Source: an uncultured Ignavibacteriota bacterium
GTDB lineage: Bacteria; Bacteroidota; Ignavibacteria; Tepidaquicellales; Tepidaquicellaceae
Assembly (NCBI GenBank): GCA_903901375.1
Contig: CAIUQV010000491.1
Coordinates: 1 to 9,649, forward strand
Length of the DNA stretch: 9,649 nucleotides
Direction of reading: 5' to 3'
Shown here: positions 6,548-9,649 of the stretch, one piece after another
Layout of the letters: every line of letters begins with the position of its first letter
Position numbering within the stretch: position 1 is the first letter of the stretch
Notes under the pieces: generated by a model
What the model saw: only the letters and a program-made list of their open reading frames with translations
Told to the model about the DNA's origin: nothing
Database searches by the model: none
Made by a program: the position numbers and the translations under genes

Positions 6548-7471
6548 ATGAAATTTCATAAATTATTAGTAGCTTTACTAGTTCTCTCCTTAACCCTTGG
6601 TGTTAAAATAGCAGCGTTTGCACAAGACGAAGGAGCACCAGAGATGACAGAGGAAGAATGGCAAAAGCAAATGGATGAGTATACCGCAAAGAAAACAGAA
6701 CTTACCGGTAAACTTGCACAATTAGATGCAGATATAACTGCTGCAAAAACAAAGAATGCAGAAAAAGATGCAGCTTTAGTAAAAGCTGAAGAAGATCTTT
6801 ATGCTTCAGTTGGTTCAACAAAATCAGGTGTCGCAGATTTCAGAAAGAAATTTGAAGCAGTTGAAAAAACAATCAACAAAAAAGAAGGTAAAAAAGAAGA
6901 TGCAGTAAAGATGTTCGCAGAAATCGAAGCATCAAAAATTAAATGCTTACCTGAATTTTTCGATAGATATAAGAAAATGAAAGCCGCTTTAGATGCATGG
7001 TCAGAAGTTAAGAAAGAATCTGGCTACACAGTCGTAAAGGGTGACTGCTTATACAAAATCGCAGGAAAGAAAGAAATCTACAACAACGTTAAGATGTGGC
7101 CCGTACTTTGGGAAGCAAACGAAAAAGGCGTAGTCAATGCACCTCCGAAAGTTGCTAAAACAATCAAGAACCCAAATTTAATCTATCCAGGTCAGGTTCT
7201 TAAAGTTCCTGCTTTAACAGAAGATTTAAAGAAAAAAGCAGAATTAAAAGCAAAGAAATACAGATATACAAGAAAGAAAAAAGTCAGCACAGACGAAGTA
7301 AAGAAAGACGTTAAGAAAGACGAAAAGAAAGACGTAAAGAAAGATGAGAAGAAAGATGTAAAGAAAGACGAAAAGAAAGACGTAAAGAAAGACGTTAAGA
7401 AAGACGAAAAGAAAGACGTAAAGAAAGACGTCAAAAAAGAAGAACCTAAAAAAGAAGAAAAGAAGAAATAA
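6548..7471 (+). CDS. Exported LysM-domain protein with coiled coil and (V/E)KKD-repeat tail
   Basis: A 307-residue periplasmic or envelope protein expected to bind peptidoglycan. Residues 1-25 are a signal peptide ending AFA before Gln26, with no lipobox. Residues 33-157 are charged and helical, likely coiled coil. Residues 158-221 form one LysM domain: GYTVVKGDCLYKIA, then MWPVLWEAN, then IKNPNLIYPGQVLKVP, with about 12 extra residues (192-204) before the last part. Residues 224-247 are basic. Residues 251-298 are twelve tandem four-residue units (V or E)-K-K-D, ending in KKEEPKKEEKKK. LysM domains bind the N-acetylglucosamine of peptidoglycan; the highly charged tail may reach along the wall or bind anionic polymers. 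It follows the small lipoprotein gene in the same direction, with no promoter or terminator between, and the unit ends at a strong terminator. The precise role is unknown. Confidence 0.88.
   Translation: MKFHKLLVALLVLSLTLGVKIAAFAQDEGAPEMTEEEWQKQMDEYTAKKTELTGKLAQLDADITAAKTKNAEKDAALVKAEEDLYASVGSTKSGVADFRKKFEAVEKTINKKEGKKEDAVKMFAEIEASKIKCLPEFFDRYKKMKAALDAWSEVKKESGYTVVKGDCLYKIAGKKEIYNNVKMWPVLWEANEKGVVNAPPKVAKTIKNPNLIYPGQVLKVPALTEDLKKKAELKAKKYRYTRKKKVSTDEVKKDVKKDEKKDVKKDEKKDVKKDEKKDVKKDVKKDEKKDVKKDVKKEEPKKEEKKK
7298..7441 (+). repeat. Twelve-copy 12-bp in-frame tandem repeat
   Basis: Twelve 12-bp units of the form GNNAAGAAAGAC encode (V/E)KKD. The first residue runs V V E V E V E V V E V V, and the last unit has AAAAAAGAA. 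The near-identity of units makes copy-number change by slippage likely, always in frame. Confidence 0.88.
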
Positions 7472-7491
7472 TTTTAGTTTCTTGAATATTC

Positions 7492-7525
7492 AAAAGCCTT
7501 TATGCGAAAGCGTAAAGGCTTTTTT
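7492..7525 (+). terminator. Terminator of the lipoprotein-LysM operon, overlapping the phoH start
   Basis: AAAAGCCTTTA (7492-7502) pairs perfectly with TAAAGGCTTTT (7513-7523), extended by TGC/GCG to a 14-bp stem capped by a GAAA tetraloop (7506-7509) and followed by T7520-7525. It begins 20 bases after the LysM stop. The ATG at 7502-7504 lies in its left arm. Confidence 0.9.
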
Positions 7526-8524
7526 AAATTTAACAATTTAATTAATAATTACATTACGGAAACAAATATATCACTTTCTGGTATTGATATTCTCTCGTTT
7601 GGCGGAGTTAATGATATTAATCTTAATTACCTGAGAGAATTATTTCCCTCTGCAATGTTTGTATTGCGGGGAGAAAACCTTTTTATAAAAAGTAACGGCG
7701 AAACCGATTCTGGTTTCTTAGTCAAAATCATTGAAGAATTAATTTTTCTTACTAAACGTCAGGGTTATATTTCTAAAGAAGATATTGATTTGGTTTTTCA
7801 TCTGATCTCCGGTGAAGGAAAAAATAAATCAAAGTCATCTGTTAACGGGGATAAAAGCGAAATAATACTTGTCAATAAAAATGATTTTGTTAAACCCAAA
7901 ACCCCTACTCAGCTCGATTATTTTAATGCAATCCAGAATAATGAAATTGTTTTTGCTATCGGTCCCGCCGGTACAGGTAAAACTTATCTTGCTGTTGCAT
8001 TCGCTGTTTCTGCTCTTGTGAATAAGCACGTTTCTAAAGTAGTGCTTGCTAGGCCTGCAGTTGAAGCAGGGGAAAGTCTGGGCTTTTTACCCGGTGATTT
8101 ATCCGAAAAAATTGACCCATACCTGAAACCATTGCTGGATGCTCTGGAAGATATGTTGCCGAATGAAAAACTGCAAAGCTACCTCGAAAAGAATATTATC
8201 GAAATTGTTCCTCTTGCTTATATGAGAGGAAGAACTTTAAATAATTCATTTGTAATTTTAGATGAAGCTCAGAATGCTACAACAATGCAGATGAAGATGT
8301 TTCTCACAAGACTTGGACCTAATTCAAAAGCAATTATAAACGGGGATATTACTCAGATTGATTTACCAAAAAAAGAAAATTCGGGGCTGATACAGGTGGA
8401 AAAGATTTTGCAGGGTATTGCAGGCGTATCTTTTGTATATTTCAACAAAACTGATGTTGTCAGGCATAGACTCGTAAAAGAAATAATTAATGCCTATGAA
8501 AAGTTTAATGAAGATTTAATTTGA
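7502..8524 (+). CDS. phoH: PhoH-family ATPase
   Basis: A cytoplasmic P-loop NTPase of the PhoH/YbeZ family, linked in other bacteria to RNA processing and ribosome-related functions with YbeY. Seen: an N-terminal region with ISLSGIDILSFGGVND (23-38), as in PhoH N-termini; KPKTPTQLDYFNAI (131-144); Walker A GPAGTGKT (154-161); ARPAVEAGESLGFLPGDLSEKIDPYLKPLLDAL (183-215 region); Walker B VILDEAQN (251-258); GDITQIDLP (281-289); and the closing RHRLV (321-325). It is full length. The start is doubtful: the only in-frame ATG (7502) lies within the upstream terminator stem, has no Shine-Dalgarno site, and adds about 18 residues of unlike composition (MRKRKGFFKF...). An ATT at 7553 would give the usual N-terminus. 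No ybeY is in the window. Confidence 0.93.
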   Translation: MRKRKGFFKFNNLINNYITETNISLSGIDILSFGGVNDINLNYLRELFPSAMFVLRGENLFIKSNGETDSGFLVKIIEELIFLTKRQGYISKEDIDLVFHLISGEGKNKSKSSVNGDKSEIILVNKNDFVKPKTPTQLDYFNAIQNNEIVFAIGPAGTGKTYLAVAFAVSALVNKHVSKVVLARPAVEAGESLGFLPGDLSEKIDPYLKPLLDALEDMLPNEKLQSYLEKNIIEIVPLAYMRGRTLNNSFVILDEAQNATTMQMKMFLTRLGPNSKAIINGDITQIDLPKKENSGLIQVEKILQGIAGVSFVYFNKTDVVRHRLVKEIINAYEKFNEDLI

Positions 8525-8647
8525 GTGTTTTTTTGGGGATTTTAAAATAATTGTATTCAGCGATTATTTCGTTGTTTGTAATATATATGTTTTTTATATT
8601 ACGTTAACAGTTTACTTCAACTTTGTTTTATTAAATATAAGTTAATT

Positions 8648-9649
8648 ATGGCAGATAATACAATAAAAGGCGAAGATAGGTTTGCGGACCCAAACGCCAC
8701 GGCAAAAGCTTCTAAAATTGAAGCTAAGATTAGTCAGTTAAAAGAAGGTTTCTCTGAAATCGTAGAAATACGTAAGTATTTAGTCGAGAAGAACCTTAGC
8801 AGAATTAGTAGGGCAGGGACGAAAGATGTCCTTCAATCACTTATTCCTTCTATCTTGGTTTTGTTCCTCTCATTATTCATAGATGTCGCACATGTACCTG
8901 TCTTAGGTGATGTTGCTCAGAATATGTTCAGAAGTTTCTTTAAGATTGAAATGAGTGGTGTCATGGCATTTCAATTCTGGTGGTTACCGTTCGCAGCGTT
9001 TGCTTTGTTTATGGTATTCGCATGGATGAGTAATTTAAGTTTGAAAAAACAAATCACTTTAAAAGGTCCGTCAGAAGAAATCATTACAAGAACCGTTGAT
9101 AATTATAGTGGACTTGTTGACTCAATTGCAACTGCAATGCCTTTACTTGGTGCTGCTATTCTGCTTCTGTCTACTCAGCTTGGTAAAGAAATATTCCTTG
9201 GATTCTCAGTACCTTTCGAAATTAAATCAATCGTTATTCTTGCTATCGGCAAGCTTTTTGGTACAGTTTTCGAAACACAGGGACTTCAGTATCAGGCTAT
9301 AACAGAAGAAGTAAACAATGTTGAAGAGGAATACCAGTTCTACAATCAGTTCCAGTTACAGACAAGAATGCTGGATGCAATAAAGTCATCTAACGAACAG
9401 CTGCTTATTGGATTAACAGGTGCAGGTAATGTAAAATCTATGTCAAAAGAAGATGCTCAGATGATTTATGATTACATTAAGCTTACAAAACAGCTTAATG
9501 ATGAACATGCAAAGAACTTAACAGCATTCAAGAATACAGTAACTGAATTTGGTCAGATTAAACTGTTTGATTCTTCATTGATCAATCAAATGAATGAAGT
9601 AGTCAACAATATTAACAACACTGCTGCCGTAGTTAAGAAAACTCTGGAA
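8648..9649 (+). CDS. Unrecognised multi-pass membrane protein with long helical C-terminal part (3' end cut off)
   Basis: An open frame of 334 codons from the ATG at 8648 to the last base, without a stop. I do not recognise the family. The translation starts MADNTIKGEDRFADPNATAK and has a charged helical N-terminal part (20-60). Hydrophobic segments lie at about 62-82, 108-127, 157-177 and 190-208; the third reads DSIATAMPLLGAAILLL. From about 212 on it is a long helical, Gln/Asn/Glu-rich region, likely coiled coil and cytoplasmic. Few long helices plus an extended helical domain resemble the MotA/TolQ/ExbB proton-channel layout, and PLLG-like helices occur there, but this is only a shape likeness. 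No Shine-Dalgarno site precedes the ATG. Codon use shows a continuous coding frame, with no frameshift visible. The downstream genes, which might identify it, are outside the window. Confidence 0.8.
   Translation, partial: MADNTIKGEDRFADPNATAKASKIEAKISQLKEGFSEIVEIRKYLVEKNLSRISRAGTKDVLQSLIPSILVLFLSLFIDVAHVPVLGDVAQNMFRSFFKIEMSGVMAFQFWWLPFAAFALFMVFAWMSNLSLKKQITLKGPSEEIITRTVDNYSGLVDSIATAMPLLGAAILLLSTQLGKEIFLGFSVPFEIKSIVILAIGKLFGTVFETQGLQYQAITEEVNNVEEEYQFYNQFQLQTRMLDAIKSSNEQLLIGLTGAGNVKSMSKEDAQMIYDYIKLTKQLNDEHAKNLTAFKNTVTEFGQIKLFDSSLINQMNEVVNNINNTAAVVKKTLE

Noticed and set aside
7192..7434. Antisense open frame rich in Phe/Ser across the LysM tail
   Set aside because: It is the reverse reading of the Lys/Asp repeat, a low-complexity shadow with no family resemblance.
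8525..8647. A promoter or terminator between phoH and the membrane protein gene
   Set aside because: There is TTTG at 8575 and TATATT at 8595, but the 16-bp spacing does not fit the -33/-7 pattern, and no GC-rich hairpin with a T run follows phoH.
9096..9302. 68-codon hydrophobic open frame in another frame near the window end
   Set aside because: It lies inside the longer continuous frame from 8648, which has membrane segments and coherent coding sequence throughout.

Overview
The window is AT-rich DNA from a Gram-negative bacterium, most likely of the Bacteroidota/Chlorobiota/Ignavibacteriota group. The grounds are: good matches to the TTTG-N19-TAnnTTTG type of promoter typical of Bacteroidota and relatives; several genes with no Shine-Dalgarno sequence; an M2 peptidase with the AHTFTTEAIAM zinc-site variant that I associate with this group; and envelope proteins (a lipoprotein, a LysM protein, a Trp/Tyr-rich exported protein) that imply an outer membrane. 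The assignment is an inference from style, because no rRNA or marker gene is present. All genes are on the + strand.

Layout. (1) 3-575: C-terminal end of an M2 (ACE-like) peptidyl-dipeptidase, closed by a strong terminator. (2) 834-2225: a secreted protein with a Trp/Tyr-rich core, a His cluster and a long disordered Asn/Ser/Lys tail, a single gene between two terminators. (3) 2226-3077: an 850-bp gene-free stretch containing seven TGCGGT hexamers all spaced by exact multiples of 11 bp, and two promoter-like elements. (4) 3078-6002: a two-gene transporter operon, an MFSD1-like MFS carrier followed by a POT/PTR2 di/tripeptide symporter, closed by a terminator. (5) 6229-7471: a small Lpp-like coiled-coil lipoprotein and a LysM protein with a 12-fold (V/E)KKD tail, closed by a terminator with a GAAA tetraloop. 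(6) 7502-8524: a PhoH-family ATPase whose only in-frame ATG lies inside that terminator hairpin. (7) 8648-9649: the first 334 codons of an unrecognised multi-pass membrane protein that runs off the window.

How the genes may work together. The M2 enzyme releases dipeptides from peptide C-termini, human MFSD1 is a dipeptide transporter, and POT proteins import di- and tripeptides. Regions 1 and 4 therefore look like a dipeptide-use neighbourhood, although only the two transporters share an operon. Regions 2 and 5 are cell-envelope genes; the lipoprotein/LysM pair could link the outer membrane to peptidoglycan. PhoH belongs to RNA metabolism and stress and seems unrelated to its neighbours. No mobile element, CRISPR array, tRNA or rRNA was found. 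The least explained signal is the 11-bp phased TGCGGT array.
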